Assembly: GCF_000027225.1 (NCBI RefSeq)
Contig: NC_013892.1
Coordinates: 4,154,001 to 4,218,000 of the forward strand
Reading direction: 5' to 3'
Source of the DNA: Xenorhabdus bovienii SS-2004
Lineage (GTDB): Bacteria > Pseudomonadota > Gammaproteobacteria > Enterobacterales > Enterobacteriaceae
Length of the DNA: 64,000 bases
Positions within the stretch are counted from its first letter, which is position 1; each line of letters starts with the position of its first letter. This document shows, one piece after another, positions 1 to 10,122 of the stretch. The position numbers were made by a program, and so were the translations under genes. Below the pieces are notes generated by a model. The model was given only the letters and a program-made list of their open reading frames with translations, did no database searches and had not been told where the DNA came from.

Positions 1-808
1 CCATATCTGAAGGTGGGATCCCCAACAGGGCAATGCGCCCACCGTGGTTCATGGTACTCAATAAAGTGCGGAATGCCTGTGGCGCGCCTGACATTTCCAG
101 CCCTATATCAAAACCTTCTGTCATGCCTAATTCTTTCATGACATCGGTCAGATTTTCCTTACTGACATTCACGGCACGGGTGACACCCATTTTACGCGCC
201 AAATCAAGCCGATATTCATTGACATCTGTAATCACGACATGACGTGCTCCGACATGCTTACACACCGCAGCCGCCATAATACCAATCGGGCCAGCACCAG
301 ATACCAGTACATCTTCCCCGACCAGATCAAAAGACAGTGCAGTGTGAACAGCATTGCCAAACGGGTCAAAAATAGCGGCGAGTTCATCTGGAATATTGTC
401 CGGAATTTTGAAGGCATTAAATGCCGGGATAACCAGATATTCCGCAAATGCACCCGCACGGTTCACGCCAACGCCGGTCGTATTACGGCACAAGTGGGTA
501 CGCCCACCCCGGCAGTTACGGCAATGACCACAAGTGATGTGGCCTTCACCAGACACACGGTCGCCGATGTTGAACCCTTTGACTTCCTGACCAATCGCGA
601 CCACTTCACCGACATATTCGTGCCCTACCACCATCGGCACAGGAATCGTTTTCTGAGACCAGTCATCCCAGTTATAGATGTGTACATCCGTACCACAGAT
701 GGCGGTCTTGCGAATTTTAATCATCACATCATTGTGCCCCAGTTCCGGTGTGGGCACATCCGCCATCCAAATACCTTCTTCTGGCTTTAATTTTGACAGT
801 GATTTCAT
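1..808 (-). CDS. tdh: L-threonine 3-dehydrogenase (3' end outside window)
   Basis: Zinc- and NAD-dependent enzyme that oxidises L-threonine to 2-amino-3-ketobutyrate, the first step of threonine breakdown to glycine. About 269 codons are visible; the gene runs off the left edge, so the C-terminus is not seen. The start at 808 gives a protein beginning [14 protein letters not shown], preceded by an AAGGT ribosome-binding site. The catalytic zinc cysteine is C38 in [13 protein letters not shown], the GHEYVGEV stretch follows, and the structural zinc cysteines lie in [15 protein letters not shown]. The nucleotide-binding motif [11 protein letters not shown] is intact. It lies 9 bp downstream of kbl on the same strand, the usual kbl-tdh operon, whose product Kbl uses the Tdh product. 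Confidence 0.95.
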   Translation of the reverse strand, partial: MKSLSKLKPEEGIWMADVPTPELGHNDVMIKIRKTAICGTDVHIYNWDDWSQKTIPVPMVVGHEYVGEVVAIGQEVKGFNIGDRVSGEGHITCGHCRNCRGGRTHLCRNTTGVGVNRAGAFAEYLVIPAFNAFKIPDNIPDELAAIFDPFGNAVHTALSFDLVGEDVLVSGAGPIGIMAAAVCKHVGARHVVITDVNEYRLDLARKMGVTRAVNVSKENLTDVMKELGMTEGFDIGLEMSGAPQAFRTLLSTMNHGGRIALLGIPPSDM

Positions 809-817
809 AGTGATACC

Positions 818-2014
818 TTATGCAATAACATTCAACTGTTTACCGATACGGATAAACGCAGCCACCGCATGTTCGATTTGCTCTTCGGTATGGGCAGCAG
901 AGATTTGGGTGCGGATACGTGCCTGATCTTTCGGAACAACGGGATAGAAGAATCCAATCACATAGATGCCTTCTTTCAGCAGCTCGGCAGCGAATTCCTG
1001 CGCCAGTTTCGCATCTCCTAACATAACAGGGATGATCGCGTGATCTGCACCAGCCAGTGTAAAGCCTGCGGCGGTCATTTTTGCACGGAACAGGTTGGCA
1101 TTTCTCCACAGGCGATCGCGTAATTCGTCGCCATGTTTCAGCATATCCAGCACTTTGATAGAGGCTGCTACAATGGAAGGTGCCAGTGAATTGGAGAACA
1201 GATAAGGGCGTGAACGCTGACGCAGCCATTCAACAACTTCTTTGCGTGCCGCAGTATAACCGCCAGATGCACCGCCCAGCGCTTTACCGAGTGTGCCAGT
1301 GATAATGTCAACGCGACCCATGACATCACAGTATTCATGTGTACCACGTCCGCCTTTGCCAACAAACCCAACAGCGTGGGAATCATCAACCATGACCAGC
1401 GCATCAAATTCATCGGCCAGATCACAGACCGATTTCAAGTCAGCAATCACACCGTCCATTGAGAACACCCCATCGGTTGCAACCAGAATATTCTCCGCAC
1501 CGTCTGCTTTTGCTTTTTCCAACTGTGCTCTTAATTCCTGCATATCATTATTGGCATAGCGATAACGCTTTGCCTTGCACAAACGAATGCCATCAATGAT
1601 CGAAGCATGGTTCAGAGAATCTGAAATAATGGCATCTTCCGGCCCGAATAATGTCTCGAACAGGCCGCCGTTCGCATCAAAACATGAAGAGTACAGAATG
1701 GCATCTTCCATACCCAGAAATTCAGCTATTTTATTTTCCAGTTCTTTATGGGAGTCTTGCGTACCACAGATAAAACGAACAGATGCCATGCCAAAACCAT
1801 GGCTATCCAGTCCCGCTTTTGCGGCAGCGATCAGGTCCGGGTGATTAGCTAACCCTAAATAATTATTGGCACAAAAATTAATAACTTGGCTACCATCGGC
1901 AACGGTAATATCGGCATTCTGCGCAGAAGTGATGATACGTTCATTTTTGAATAATCCTTCCGCACGGGTTTGTTCCAACTGCTCATTCATTTTCTGATAA
2001 AAAGACGCTGACAT
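818..2014 (-). CDS. kbl: 2-amino-3-ketobutyrate coenzyme A ligase
   Basis: PLP-dependent glycine C-acetyltransferase that cleaves 2-amino-3-ketobutyrate with CoA to glycine and acetyl-CoA, working with Tdh encoded just downstream. The 398-residue length matches the family exactly. The PLP lysine lies in [14 protein letters not shown] (about residue 244), preceded by the cofactor-contacting [10 protein letters not shown] stretch. The start [15 protein letters not shown] has a GGAGA ribosome-binding site (TCTCC on the plus strand). It is transcribed divergently from hldD with about 240 bp between them. This tdh-kbl/hldD arrangement is the normal enterobacterial one, so the gene is ordinary core genome. 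Confidence 0.97.
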   Translation of the reverse strand: MSASFYQKMNEQLEQTRAEGLFKNERIITSAQNADITVADGSQVINFCANNYLGLANHPDLIAAAKAGLDSHGFGMASVRFICGTQDSHKELENKIAEFLGMEDAILYSSCFDANGGLFETLFGPEDAIISDSLNHASIIDGIRLCKAKRYRYANNDMQELRAQLEKAKADGAENILVATDGVFSMDGVIADLKSVCDLADEFDALVMVDDSHAVGFVGKGGRGTHEYCDVMGRVDIITGTLGKALGGASGGYTAARKEVVEWLRQRSRPYLFSNSLAPSIVAASIKVLDMLKHGDELRDRLWRNANLFRAKMTAAGFTLAGADHAIIPVMLGDAKLAQEFAAELLKEGIYVIGFFYPVVPKDQARIRTQISAAHTEEQIEHAVAAFIRIGKQLNVIA

Positions 2015-2251
2015 TTTTCTCTCCTGAGTACCTGAATAAGTGAAAAGCGTGGTGTATTTTACTTATAGATCCTGCCAGTGACGACACAGTGAGAAAGATA
2101 ATATCAACTTTGTAAAGCCGATCACGGCTTGGAGGCTGATATGCGGCAAGATCTCAGGATTTTCCCCTGTTTAAGCTGCTGTCGTCAGGAATGTTAAGTG
2201 CTATTATACGCATCAAAGATAAAGTGAACTGACTATTTAGAGGTGAGCCAA

Positions 2252-3190
2252 ATGATTATTGTCACTGGCGGCGCAGGGTTTATTGGCAGCAATATCGTCA
2301 AGGCACTGAATGACGAAGGCTATAAGGATATTCTGGTTGTTGATAATCTGAAAGACGGCACAAAATTCGTCAATCTGGTTGATTTGGATATCACCGATTA
2401 CATAGATAAGGAAGATTTCATTGCCAGCATCGTTGCGGGTGATGATTTTGGCGATATTGATGCCATTTTCCATGAAGGCGCGTGCTCATCCACAACGGAA
2501 TGGGATGGCAAGTATATGATGGACAATAATTATCAGTACTCCAAAGATATATTGCATTACTGTCTTGAGCGCCAGATCCCTTTTCTGTATGCCTCCTCGG
2601 CTGCAACCTACGGTGGCCGCAGTGATAATTTCATTGAAGAGCGTCAGTATGAAAAACCTCTCAATGTTTATGGCTACTCCAAGTTCCTGTTTGACCAGTA
2701 TGTCCGCGATATTTTGCCACAGGCGGATTCTCAAATTTGTGGCTTCCGTTATTTCAATGTTTATGGGCCACGCGAAGGACATAAAGGCAGCATGGCCAGT
2801 GTCGCCTACCATTTAAACAATCAGATTCACCAAGGCCAAAATCCGAAGTTATTCGCCGGTAGTGAACATTTCCGCCGCGATTTCATCTCTGTCAGTGATG
2901 TTGCCGCAGTGAACCTGTGGTTCTGGAAAAACAGCATTTCTGGCATTTTTAATTGTGGTACGGGCCGCGCCGAATCTTTCCAAGCCGTTGCCGATGCCGT
3001 TACCGGGTTCCATCAAGAAAAATCCCCTGTCGTGGAATATATTGAATTCCCGGAAAAATTAAAGGGACGCTATCAGAGTTTTACTCAAGCTGACCTGACA
3101 AAATTTCGTGCTGCGGGTTATGACAAACCATTCAAAACCGTTGCCGAAGGCGTCACTGAATATATGCAATGGCTCAATCAGGATAATTAA
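2252..3190 (+). CDS. hldD: ADP-L-glycero-D-manno-heptose 6-epimerase
   Basis: NADP-dependent short-chain dehydrogenase-type epimerase that makes ADP-L-glycero-D-manno-heptose, the donor used by WaaC and WaaF for the LPS inner core. The dinucleotide-binding motif GGAGFIG occupies residues 6-12, and the catalytic Tyr/Lys lie in [12 protein letters not shown] near residue 140. An upstream in-frame GTG at 2243 exists, but the ATG at 2252 yields the family N-terminus [12 protein letters not shown] and has a well placed GAGGTGAG ribosome-binding site at 2240-2247. Protein length from this start is 312 residues. It heads the hldD-waaF-waaC operon, with a 9-bp gap to waaF. Confidence 0.97.
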   Translation: MIIVTGGAGFIGSNIVKALNDEGYKDILVVDNLKDGTKFVNLVDLDITDYIDKEDFIASIVAGDDFGDIDAIFHEGACSSTTEWDGKYMMDNNYQYSKDILHYCLERQIPFLYASSAATYGGRSDNFIEERQYEKPLNVYGYSKFLFDQYVRDILPQADSQICGFRYFNVYGPREGHKGSMASVAYHLNNQIHQGQNPKLFAGSEHFRRDFISVSDVAAVNLWFWKNSISGIFNCGTGRAESFQAVADAVTGFHQEKSPVVEYIEFPEKLKGRYQSFTQADLTKFRAAGYDKPFKTVAEGVTEYMQWLNQDN

Positions 3191-3199
3191 TCAACCTCT

Positions 3200-4252
3200 A
3201 TGAAGATATTGGTGATAGGCCCATCATGGGTGGGTGACATGATGATGTCACAAAGCCTCTACCGAACCTTGAAGGCTTTGTACCCTAATGCAGAAATTGA
3301 TGTCATGGCACCTGCATGGTGCCGCCCATTACTGGCAAAAATGCCAGAGGTTAATCAGGCTCTGGCAATGCCGTTAGGGCATGGTACTCTCGGTCTGGGT
3401 GAACGCCGTCGTCTTGGGATCGCACTGCGTGACAGTACATATGACCGCGCTTATGTGCTTCCCAACTCGTTCAAATCTGCCTTAGTGCCTTTTTTCGCCA
3501 ATATCCCCCTGCGCACAGGCTGGCGTGGTGAAATGCGCTATGGCCTGCTGAATGATATCCGTGTTTTGAATAAGAGCGCCTTTCCTCTCATGGTTCAGCG
3601 CTATGTGGCTCTTGCATATAATGGGAAAATGATGAGTGGTGCTGAGGATCTTCCCCAACCGCTGTTATGGCCTCAGTTAGACGTCAGTGACGAAGATATT
3701 GCAGAATCAACAGCGGCGTTTAATATCGCTGATCATCGTCCCATTATTGGTTTTTGCCCGGGCGCAGAATTCGGCCCGGCAAAACGCTGGCCACATTATC
3801 ATTACGCCGCCCTTGCCGAACAATTGATCACCCAAAAAGGCTATCAGATCTTGCTGTTTGGCTCCGCCAAAGATCACGAAGCCGGTGAAGATATTCGAGC
3901 ACGGTTGAGCGAAAGTGCCCGTGAAGATTGCCTCAACCTTGCGGGGCAAACGTCTCTCGAACAAGCCGTTAATATCATCGCGGCCTGTGATGCTATTGTC
4001 ACCAACGATTCAGGTTTGATGCACGTTGCAGCGGCCTTAAATCGTCCTCTCGTCGCGTTATATGGCCCAAGTAGCCCGGATTTTACACCGCCCTTATCAA
4101 ACAAAGCAGAAGTGATCCGCCTGATCACGGGTTACCATAAAGTCAGAAAAGGTGACAATGCGGGTGGCTATCATCAAAGCCTCATTGATATTCAACCAGA
4201 GCAGGTCTTAGCTTTACTGGAAAAACTGTTACAGTCGGAGAAGCAGAATTAA
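3200..4252 (+). CDS. waaF: ADP-heptose--LPS heptosyltransferase II
   Basis: GT9-family transferase that adds the second heptose to the first heptose of the LPS inner core at the cytoplasmic face of the inner membrane. At 350 residues it has the family length. The N-terminal GPSWVGDMMMSQSL and the C-terminal donor-site motif TNDSGLMHVAAAL followed by ALYGPSSP are typical of heptosyltransferases. Its stop codon overlaps the waaC start (TAATG), so the two are translationally coupled. It uses the sugar donor made by HldD, encoded immediately upstream. Confidence 0.96.
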   Translation: MKILVIGPSWVGDMMMSQSLYRTLKALYPNAEIDVMAPAWCRPLLAKMPEVNQALAMPLGHGTLGLGERRRLGIALRDSTYDRAYVLPNSFKSALVPFFANIPLRTGWRGEMRYGLLNDIRVLNKSAFPLMVQRYVALAYNGKMMSGAEDLPQPLLWPQLDVSDEDIAESTAAFNIADHRPIIGFCPGAEFGPAKRWPHYHYAALAEQLITQKGYQILLFGSAKDHEAGEDIRARLSESAREDCLNLAGQTSLEQAVNIIAACDAIVTNDSGLMHVAAALNRPLVALYGPSSPDFTPPLSNKAEVIRLITGYHKVRKGDNAGGYHQSLIDIQPEQVLALLEKLLQSEKQN

Positions 4253-5217
4253 TGCGCGTTTTACTGGTAAAAACGTCTTCAATGGGTGATGTGCTCCATA
4301 CCCTGCCTGCATTGACGGATGCAAAGCAGCACTTTCCCGGTATTCAGTTTGATTGGATAGTGGAAGAAGGATTTGCCCAGATCCCGACATGGCACAACGC
4401 CGTTGAAAATGTAATTCCCGTTGCTATTCGCCGCTGGCGGAAAAATTGGTTTAGAAAAGATATTCGTGAAGAACGGGCACGCTTCCGGGAAACATTACGG
4501 CAAAACCAATATGACACCATTATTGATGCCCAAGGGCTGTTAAAAAGTGCCTTTTTGGTGACACGCTTGGCACATGGCTCAAAACACGGCTATGACAGAA
4601 AAAGTATCCGCGAACCACTGGCCAGCTTTTTCTACGATCACCGTCATACCGTCAGTAAACAGCAACACGCGGTAGAGCGTATCCGTACATTGTTTGCTGA
4701 TAGTCTGGGTTATCAAAAACCCACAGAACAAGGTGATTATGCTATCGCCCGCCACTTTCTGAACTCACAGATTAAAGGTCAAAGTGACTATCTGGTTTTC
4801 CTGCACGCGACCACCCGTGATGAAAAACATTGGCCAGAAAACCACTGGCGGCAACTGATTGCAGAGATCCAGTCAACAGGTATGCGAATCAAACTGCCTT
4901 GGGGTGCAGAACATGAACACCAACGGGCATTGCGGTTAGCAGAAGGCTTTGCCCATGTTGATATATTGCCAAAATTAACACTGGCTGAAGTTGCTCAGGT
5001 ATTGGCCGGCGCAAAAGCCGTGGTTTCGGTTGATACCGGGCTGAGTCACCTCACTGCCGCCCTTGATCGCCCGAATATCACTCTGTTTGGCCCCACCGAT
5101 CCGGGTTTAATTGGCGGCTATGGAAAAGAACAGCTTCCCCTGAAATCGGTGGATAATACGATGCAAAGCATTGCACCACCGAAAGTGATGCAGCTGTTGC
5201 AAAACGTATTAAAATAA
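4252..5217 (+). CDS. waaC: ADP-heptose--LPS heptosyltransferase I
   Basis: GT9 transferase that attaches the first heptose to the Kdo residues made by WaaA. It has 321 residues and starts MRVLLVKTSSMGDVLHTLPAL, the recognisable WaaC N-terminus. The conserved VDTGLSHLTAALDRP and LFGPTDP stretches form the ADP-heptose site near the C-terminus. It is the last gene of the hldD-waaF-waaC operon. Its 3' end overlaps the convergent Mig-14-like gene by 9 bp, which suggests the neighbour was brought in very close to the operon end. Confidence 0.96.
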   Translation: MRVLLVKTSSMGDVLHTLPALTDAKQHFPGIQFDWIVEEGFAQIPTWHNAVENVIPVAIRRWRKNWFRKDIREERARFRETLRQNQYDTIIDAQGLLKSAFLVTRLAHGSKHGYDRKSIREPLASFFYDHRHTVSKQQHAVERIRTLFADSLGYQKPTEQGDYAIARHFLNSQIKGQSDYLVFLHATTRDEKHWPENHWRQLIAEIQSTGMRIKLPWGAEHEHQRALRLAEGFAHVDILPKLTLAEVAQVLAGAKAVVSVDTGLSHLTAALDRPNITLFGPTDPGLIGGYGKEQLPLKSVDNTMQSIAPPKVMQLLQNVLK

Positions 5218-6096
5218 TACTTTGCCTAGCGGAAGTGTAACGCACCAGCGATTTTTATACTCAAAAGTAGGATTACCCAATGAGTAACGCATAGTTTTGT
5301 CTGCTTCCTGACACTGTGCTTTTGCTTCTTGGGTATTAACCCACATCAAGATGCTGCCAACGCTAAGATCAGCATATTCGGGATCATACCCACCATTGAT
5401 CGCATCAAATGAAATCCATTTAGGGCTATCTGCGCGCAAGACAAAATCGTATGCGCAAGGGTTGCCATTGATCAGTAGCACATAGCCAAAGATATGCTCA
5501 CGAAGCTCTGTGTACATCTCAAGCAGATGCTTACGTTGCTCAGCCGAGTGATTGTAATCCCAGCGCTTTTGGTACAGATCAACATAGATATTCACCAATT
5601 CTTCTGCACTAAATTCACTCGAAGGACGAATTTCTCCTCCCGCTCGCTTGAATTTGTTGATCTCGTTGCTGCGGTTACGGCGGGTCTTGTAAGAAAAGCT
5701 GTCTTTGATCAGGCAGATTTTCCGTTTGTTGAAAAAAGGCTTGTAACAGGTATTAATAAAATTATTTTCATGAATAGGTGACAATCTCTTTGATTTCACT
5801 GGTAAAAATAGTTTCGCATCCATTGCGATAGGAAAAGTGATTTCATCATATGATATTAGATACCTATCTTTCATCTCTTCCACTAACTTATTGTTATTAA
5901 ATGAAAAACAAGCACCTTTAATTAAATTTCCTGTTTCTTTTATATAAAAGGAAAACTTACCATCAAGATGTCTATCCAAAAAAGATATAATATTAGGATC
6001 TGTTGATACACATCCCCCAAAGAGAGCATAAGCTTCTTTATATCGTTCAAAATCGCATTTTTTCCATCCTGAAAAAAGTGCTTTTATTTCTGCCAT
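5209..6096 (-). CDS. Mig-14-like protein, GNAT-type fold predicted
   Basis: About 295 residues resembling the Mig-14 family, known in Salmonella for inner-membrane-associated resistance to antimicrobial peptides and survival in macrophages. Recognisable stretches are FERYKEAYALFGG at the start, KRLSPIHEN, RKICLIKDSFSYKTRRNRSNE in the middle and SVGSILMWVNTQEAK plus MRYSLG near the end. An upstream ATG at 6111 exists, but the ATG at 6096 has a GGGGA ribosome-binding site 9 nt away and is preferred. It sits inside the LPS core locus, convergent with waaC, and the flanking sequence is AT-rich. The assignment rests on pattern memory, so the family is likely and the exact biochemical role is unknown. 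Confidence 0.7.
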   Translation of the reverse strand: MAEIKALFSGWKKCDFERYKEAYALFGGCVSTDPNIISFLDRHLDGKFSFYIKETGNLIKGACFSFNNNKLVEEMKDRYLISYDEITFPIAMDAKLFLPVKSKRLSPIHENNFINTCYKPFFNKRKICLIKDSFSYKTRRNRSNEINKFKRAGGEIRPSSEFSAEELVNIYVDLYQKRWDYNHSAEQRKHLLEMYTELREHIFGYVLLINGNPCAYDFVLRADSPKWISFDAINGGYDPEYADLSVGSILMWVNTQEAKAQCQEADKTMRYSLGNPTFEYKNRWCVTLPLGKVLF

Positions 6097-6530
6097 AAAA
6101 AATATCCCCATACAAACATTCTGGAGTTATAAATAAATTATTTAAAACCAGTCAAATATCCTATTTTACATAAAAATAATGTAATGAGATACGAATGTAT
6201 ACTTCAATTAAAAACAAGCAATAATAACATATAGTTATTTATTTATACAAAAATATTAATTTAATTATTATTTGAATAAAAAACAAACTATACTCTTACT
6301 ACCTATAATATATTATTTTTATAAAACTAAATCATGGCCCCACCGAATCAAACAAGCGGTTGAGTGAAGAGTGAAACCTCCCTCAATAAAATTTTATAAT
6401 GGCTAAGAATACATCATCAATTTATTCCTAATATGGGTAGAATGGCATTGAATAAAGATCAATTTTATTTGACTGGGGAAATTATTACATTGCACATTAT
6501 AATCTATAACAGTCGCTATTATTGGTTGGA
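6097..6530. other. AT-rich intergenic stretch without a recognisable gene
   Basis: About 430 bp, strongly AT-rich, between the Mig-14-like gene and a short minus-strand ORF. I see no coding frame of convincing length, no terminator with a T-run and no RNA gene. It probably contains the Mig-14-like promoter and decayed sequence left from rearrangement of the variable core locus. Confidence 0.4.
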
Positions 6531-6761
6531 TCAATATTTATTTTCATTGCTAAATGCATTACAGACATATGGGAAAAAAATGGAAATTTTTTTATAACCA
6601 TGAAAATGCCAAGATAAAATTAGATAGTATATCCAATAATATATGTTATTGGTGATCTGAATTCTATTTTTAGCCTCGTCAGAAATGCAAATATTACCGT
6701 GACCACCTAAACGACAACCTTTAATGAAAGAGCGATTACTAAAAATCGTACTCAGGATCAT
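6531..6761 (-). CDS. Short ORF coupled to the upstream GT2 gene, possible gene remnant
   Basis: A 76-codon frame whose ATG overlaps the stop of the upstream glycosyltransferase gene by four bases (ATGA), the overlap typical of translationally coupled operon genes. The product begins MILSTIFSNRSFIKGC and contains GGHGNICISDE, faintly like a hexapeptide-repeat acyltransferase, then hydrophobic and aromatic residues. I do not recognise the family. Given the length and the following AT-rich non-coding stretch, a truncated sugar-modifying gene is as likely as an intact small gene. Confidence 0.35.
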   Translation of the reverse strand: MILSTIFSNRSFIKGCRLGGHGNICISDEAKNRIQITNNIYYWIYYLILSWHFHGYKKISIFFPYVCNAFSNENKY

Positions 6762-7717
6762 TTTTTATAGTATAGTCTTGCCCTTATATATCTCAATATA
6801 GCTGACATTGAATTTTTTCTGATTTTTCTCCACAAATACATCTTTTTATCTTTTATTTCCCTTAAAAAACAAATCCTTTCTGTTTTATTCATATTATTAG
6901 TACATTGTTCTATTTTATACAACCAGAATTCACATTGTTTGACATCATCAATAGATATTTTACCTTCAGAGTGATTCATCAAAGAAACGTCCTTTAATGG
7001 AATATATATACCTAAAGATGAAAACATTTTCTGCTGAATAGTAACAGCTGTTTTTTTCTGCTTTTTTTTATATTCAAACCTAGGGTTATTTGGATGTGTA
7101 CGATAGTTTAAAAGAGACTTATTAATATTTGCAAATTTAGCTCTTTTTGACATAATTAACCGACTCCATAATCCATAATCCTCCGCATATAGATCATTTG
7201 GATCATATCCATCCGTTAGCTCCAAAATTTTATCTTTTCTCATGATCACAGTCGGATGAGCAACAGGACAATGGAAAAAACACTCTGCAACAATGCCTTC
7301 ATGACTTGTGGCATGTATATCACCCTTAGTAGGATTTTCTAAATATGTTGTGAATCCACCACAAACGACTATATCTGGATGATTCTGCATAAAATCCACC
7401 TGAATCTTAAGCCGTTCAGGAATCGCAATGTCATCAGCATCCATTCTTGCGACTAGATTACTAGATGCCATATACAATCCTTTATTAAGAGAAAGGATTA
7501 AACCAATATTATTCTCATTGGTTATAACCTTAACACGCATATCTTTCTCGGCGTATGAAGATAGAATTGAAGGACTTGAGTCAGTTGAGCCATCATCAAT
7601 AATGATGAGTTCATAATCTTCAAATGTCTGTGATAATATAGAATCAATAGCTTCTTCTAAATATTTTTCACCATTATAGACTGACATCAGGACAGAAATT
7701 TTAGGATAAACACTCAT
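6758..7717 (-). CDS. Glycosyltransferase family 2
   Basis: A 319-residue GT-A fold transferase, probably adding a sugar to the LPS outer core on the cytoplasmic side. The N-terminus carries ISVLMSVYNGEKYLEEAIDS, then LIIIDDGSTDSS (nucleotide-sugar binding) and the DxD-type metal motif ARMDADDIA near residue 95; ED in YAEDYGLW is a plausible catalytic-base region. The start at 7717 has an AAGG ribosome-binding site. Codon use is much more AT-rich than in waaF or waaC, as is common for horizontally exchanged core-variation genes. Donor and acceptor cannot be told from sequence. Confidence 0.85.
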   Translation of the reverse strand: MSVYPKISVLMSVYNGEKYLEEAIDSILSQTFEDYELIIIDDGSTDSSPSILSSYAEKDMRVKVITNENNIGLILSLNKGLYMASSNLVARMDADDIAIPERLKIQVDFMQNHPDIVVCGGFTTYLENPTKGDIHATSHEGIVAECFFHCPVAHPTVIMRKDKILELTDGYDPNDLYAEDYGLWSRLIMSKRAKFANINKSLLNYRTHPNNPRFEYKKKQKKTAVTIQQKMFSSLGIYIPLKDVSLMNHSEGKISIDDVKQCEFWLYKIEQCTNNMNKTERICFLREIKDKKMYLWRKIRKNSMSAILRYIRARLYYKK

Positions 7718-7936
7718 TTCTTAACCTTAATAAAAAAATAAAAACTCATAATATCACTATCATATGTAAATTGAAATAAAAAGCTCAAAACTATTTAAGA
7801 AAGTAATATTATAATTATAATAAAAAATCACACTACCAACTTACTCTATTAATTACCAGAAACACAATAAATTCACCTTATATAACGTCCCATATTTAAA
7901 AACACTCAAGAATAGTAAATTAAAAGATATTAAATG

Positions 7937-8890
7937 CTAACTTTTAAAGTGATTTCTTATTTTATAATATTTTTTCTTAAAGCTAAATCTAACATTCGTA
8001 TTTAACATAAAATTCAACACAGATATACTGTCAATTAAACCCATCAACAAAGAGTGAGATTTCCTTGATAAATTATTCCTGTACTTATATATAATATCTA
8101 TTGCATGACACACAGTCAACATTCTAAACTCCTTACCGAAGACTCTGTCAGCGGTTAATACAACATCTGCCATAAGATTAATTTTCTCTTCGTTTATATT
8201 TCCAGAAAGGCTGCCTTCACTTTTAATGTAATTATAATATTTCATTTTTGTATAGTATACTTTATTACATTTTATTAATACCGCTGGAAATGACAAAGCA
8301 TCTTCATAACATGAAACTTCCGGAAAATTATTTCCTCTTAATAATTTTTTTCTAAAAAACTTACCACAAGAATGAGCCTGATACTTCTTATGTATTAAAT
8401 ATTCCTTTATAGCTGTTTTTTTATCAAAAAGAACTGGTGATATTAAACTTGACTTATGTATTATATCAGCATCGTTTCTGACTTCCTGTAATGGACTAAT
8501 TAACATATCTGGTCTTTTATCCATAAGAAAACCAACGATTTCTTTCATGGAAAATTCTGATAAGAAATCATCACCATCAACAAAAGTAATATATTCTCCA
8601 TTACTTACTTCGACTGAATATTTTTTCACTTTTCCTAAACTTTTGAATTCTTTTCTTATATAGATGAAAGAATCATTCTCCTCAGAAAACTTTCTTAAAA
8701 TTGATGGTGTAGAGTCAGAAGAGCTATCATCTATCAACAAAACTTCATATAGGCTAGGATCGCAATCAGACAAAGCATCCTTTATACTATTGATACATTT
8801 GAGAATTAATTTTTCCAAATTATGGGCAGCAACAACAATTGATAGTATCTTGGAAGAAGCTAAATCTATATCACATGCTTTAATTGTCAT
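7937..8890 (-). CDS. Glycosyltransferase family 2
   Basis: A 317-residue transferase with the GT2 layout: LSIVVAAHNLEKLILKCI at the N-terminus, VLLIDDSSSDSTPSI for nucleotide binding and the metal motif ITFVDGDDFLS near residue 108. CYEDALSF is a likely catalytic region. The C-terminal third is lysine- and tyrosine-rich and not assignable. The gene is very AT-rich, separated by about 220 bp of AT-rich sequence from the next GT2 gene, and in the same direction as the deacetylase-like gene, so it probably belongs to one minus-strand core-modification operon. Confidence 0.82.
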   Translation of the reverse strand: MTIKACDIDLASSKILSIVVAAHNLEKLILKCINSIKDALSDCDPSLYEVLLIDDSSSDSTPSILRKFSEENDSFIYIRKEFKSLGKVKKYSVEVSNGEYITFVDGDDFLSEFSMKEIVGFLMDKRPDMLISPLQEVRNDADIIHKSSLISPVLFDKKTAIKEYLIHKKYQAHSCGKFFRKKLLRGNNFPEVSCYEDALSFPAVLIKCNKVYYTKMKYYNYIKSEGSLSGNINEEKINLMADVVLTADRVFGKEFRMLTVCHAIDIIYKYRNNLSRKSHSLLMGLIDSISVLNFMLNTNVRFSFKKKYYKIRNHFKS

Positions 8891-8947
8891 AATGTTCTCT
8901 TTCTATATTATTGTAATAATATCATCACTTAAGAAACAGATTTTTGT

Positions 8948-9919
8948 TTAGTCTGCGTTATTTTTCGGCGATTTAAATTGATAGTATTCAGCCAATGTCA
9001 TTCCCCGGACTAATGGCCGCAAGAAATCAAATAACCCTTCCAAATCTCGATAAAGCTGCTCAATTTGCTCTTCATCTTTAAAAGTAGGGCTTCCACCTGG
9101 CATAAATTCTGACGAATGCAACATAAACTCAACATAATCACTACCACCAGCCAAGGTTTGTTGGACAACTTTTTTCATCTGCTCCAAATTTCCACCTTTT
9201 GGACGTAGCCAGTTAACAGATGGGGAGCGCTGCTTACCCCGCAAATGATCATACTTTTGCTTAATAAAATTCATGATTGGAGAGTGTTTATACTGAATAC
9301 TCATTGGCACTTGCAATAGCGAAGAATCACCTTCTTTAGCGATATCCTGTAAATCCATAAAGTAAGCCTGAGTAGGAAAATGGCTATAGTCTGTCCCGCC
9401 ATTTCCGTTAGGATCGCCTTTGGTAAAATGCCAATTGATTTTTGGCGTGACAGAACAATCCACCTGATAACCATACTCAACCAATAATTGAGCATAATAT
9501 TCATTAAATGCCCAACGACCAGCACGATGACTCAACATCTTAGTCTGGAGTTTCTCCTCCAGCAGATTAGTCATTAAATCAATTTTTGCTTTGATTTGAT
9601 CTTTAGCGTATTCAATCAAATAAGGCTTATAGCGCATATCATCAGCGGTTAGAGATACAATGGGTGGATTGTTCCAAGCATGTAAATGCATACCGATTTC
9701 ACCCGTGTCTCTGGCAATCACATCCTTGGCAAATTCGATATAGCTATCATCCATTGCCATCTCATAATTGGTCAGCCAGACGGGTTTAAATCCAAAGCGT
9801 TCACAAAGGTTCTGGAACCTTGGCAAATATTGCGTATTTTTAGTCGAAATTTTATCACTGTTTTGCCAAAGATCATCACCTTCAGTGTCGATCGTGATAA
9901 TAAATGTTGGTAAGGTCAT
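8948..9919 (-). CDS. Polysaccharide deacetylase-like protein (WalW/WabN-like)
   Basis: About 323 residues with a NodB-like deacetylase pattern. TIDTEGDDLW gives the first metal-site aspartate (FIITIDTEGD), GEIGMHLHAWNNPP supplies histidines of the metal triad, and LSHRAGRWAFNE is a second conserved motif. EFMLHSSEFMPGG near the C-terminus contains a further histidine. Genes of this type sit in the core loci of Proteus, Photorhabdus and Klebsiella, where the Klebsiella WabN removes the acetyl group from core GlcNAc; a similar role next to the WabH-like gene is plausible. The ATG at 9919 is preferred over a TTG at 9922. It is divergent from waaQ. Confidence 0.65.
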   Translation of the reverse strand: MTLPTFIITIDTEGDDLWQNSDKISTKNTQYLPRFQNLCERFGFKPVWLTNYEMAMDDSYIEFAKDVIARDTGEIGMHLHAWNNPPIVSLTADDMRYKPYLIEYAKDQIKAKIDLMTNLLEEKLQTKMLSHRAGRWAFNEYYAQLLVEYGYQVDCSVTPKINWHFTKGDPNGNGGTDYSHFPTQAYFMDLQDIAKEGDSSLLQVPMSIQYKHSPIMNFIKQKYDHLRGKQRSPSVNWLRPKGGNLEQMKKVVQQTLAGGSDYVEFMLHSSEFMPGGSPTFKDEEQIEQLYRDLEGLFDFLRPLVRGMTLAEYYQFKSPKNNAD

Positions 9920-10122
9920 CAATATACACCAAAATGTGATAATAACTGTTTTTAATGGTACTCAGACCAGCTATACAGCGCAATTAGATTATTCAGGATG
10001 AACGATTGTATGTATGATTGACACTACATATCGTGTGATTGAAAAGCTTAAAATGTATACTCTGTGGCTACTTGCTGCATTAAAATCATCATATCGTATT
10101 GATATTATATAGAACTCGAAAA

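Noticed and set aside
2243..2251. GTG start for hldD three codons upstream
   Set aside because: It lies inside the ribosome-binding site, and the ATG at 2252 gives the exact family N-terminus.
9923..10122. RfaH ops/JUMPstart element upstream of the waaQ cluster
   Set aside because: No GGCGGTAG-type sequence is found in the divergent promoter region.
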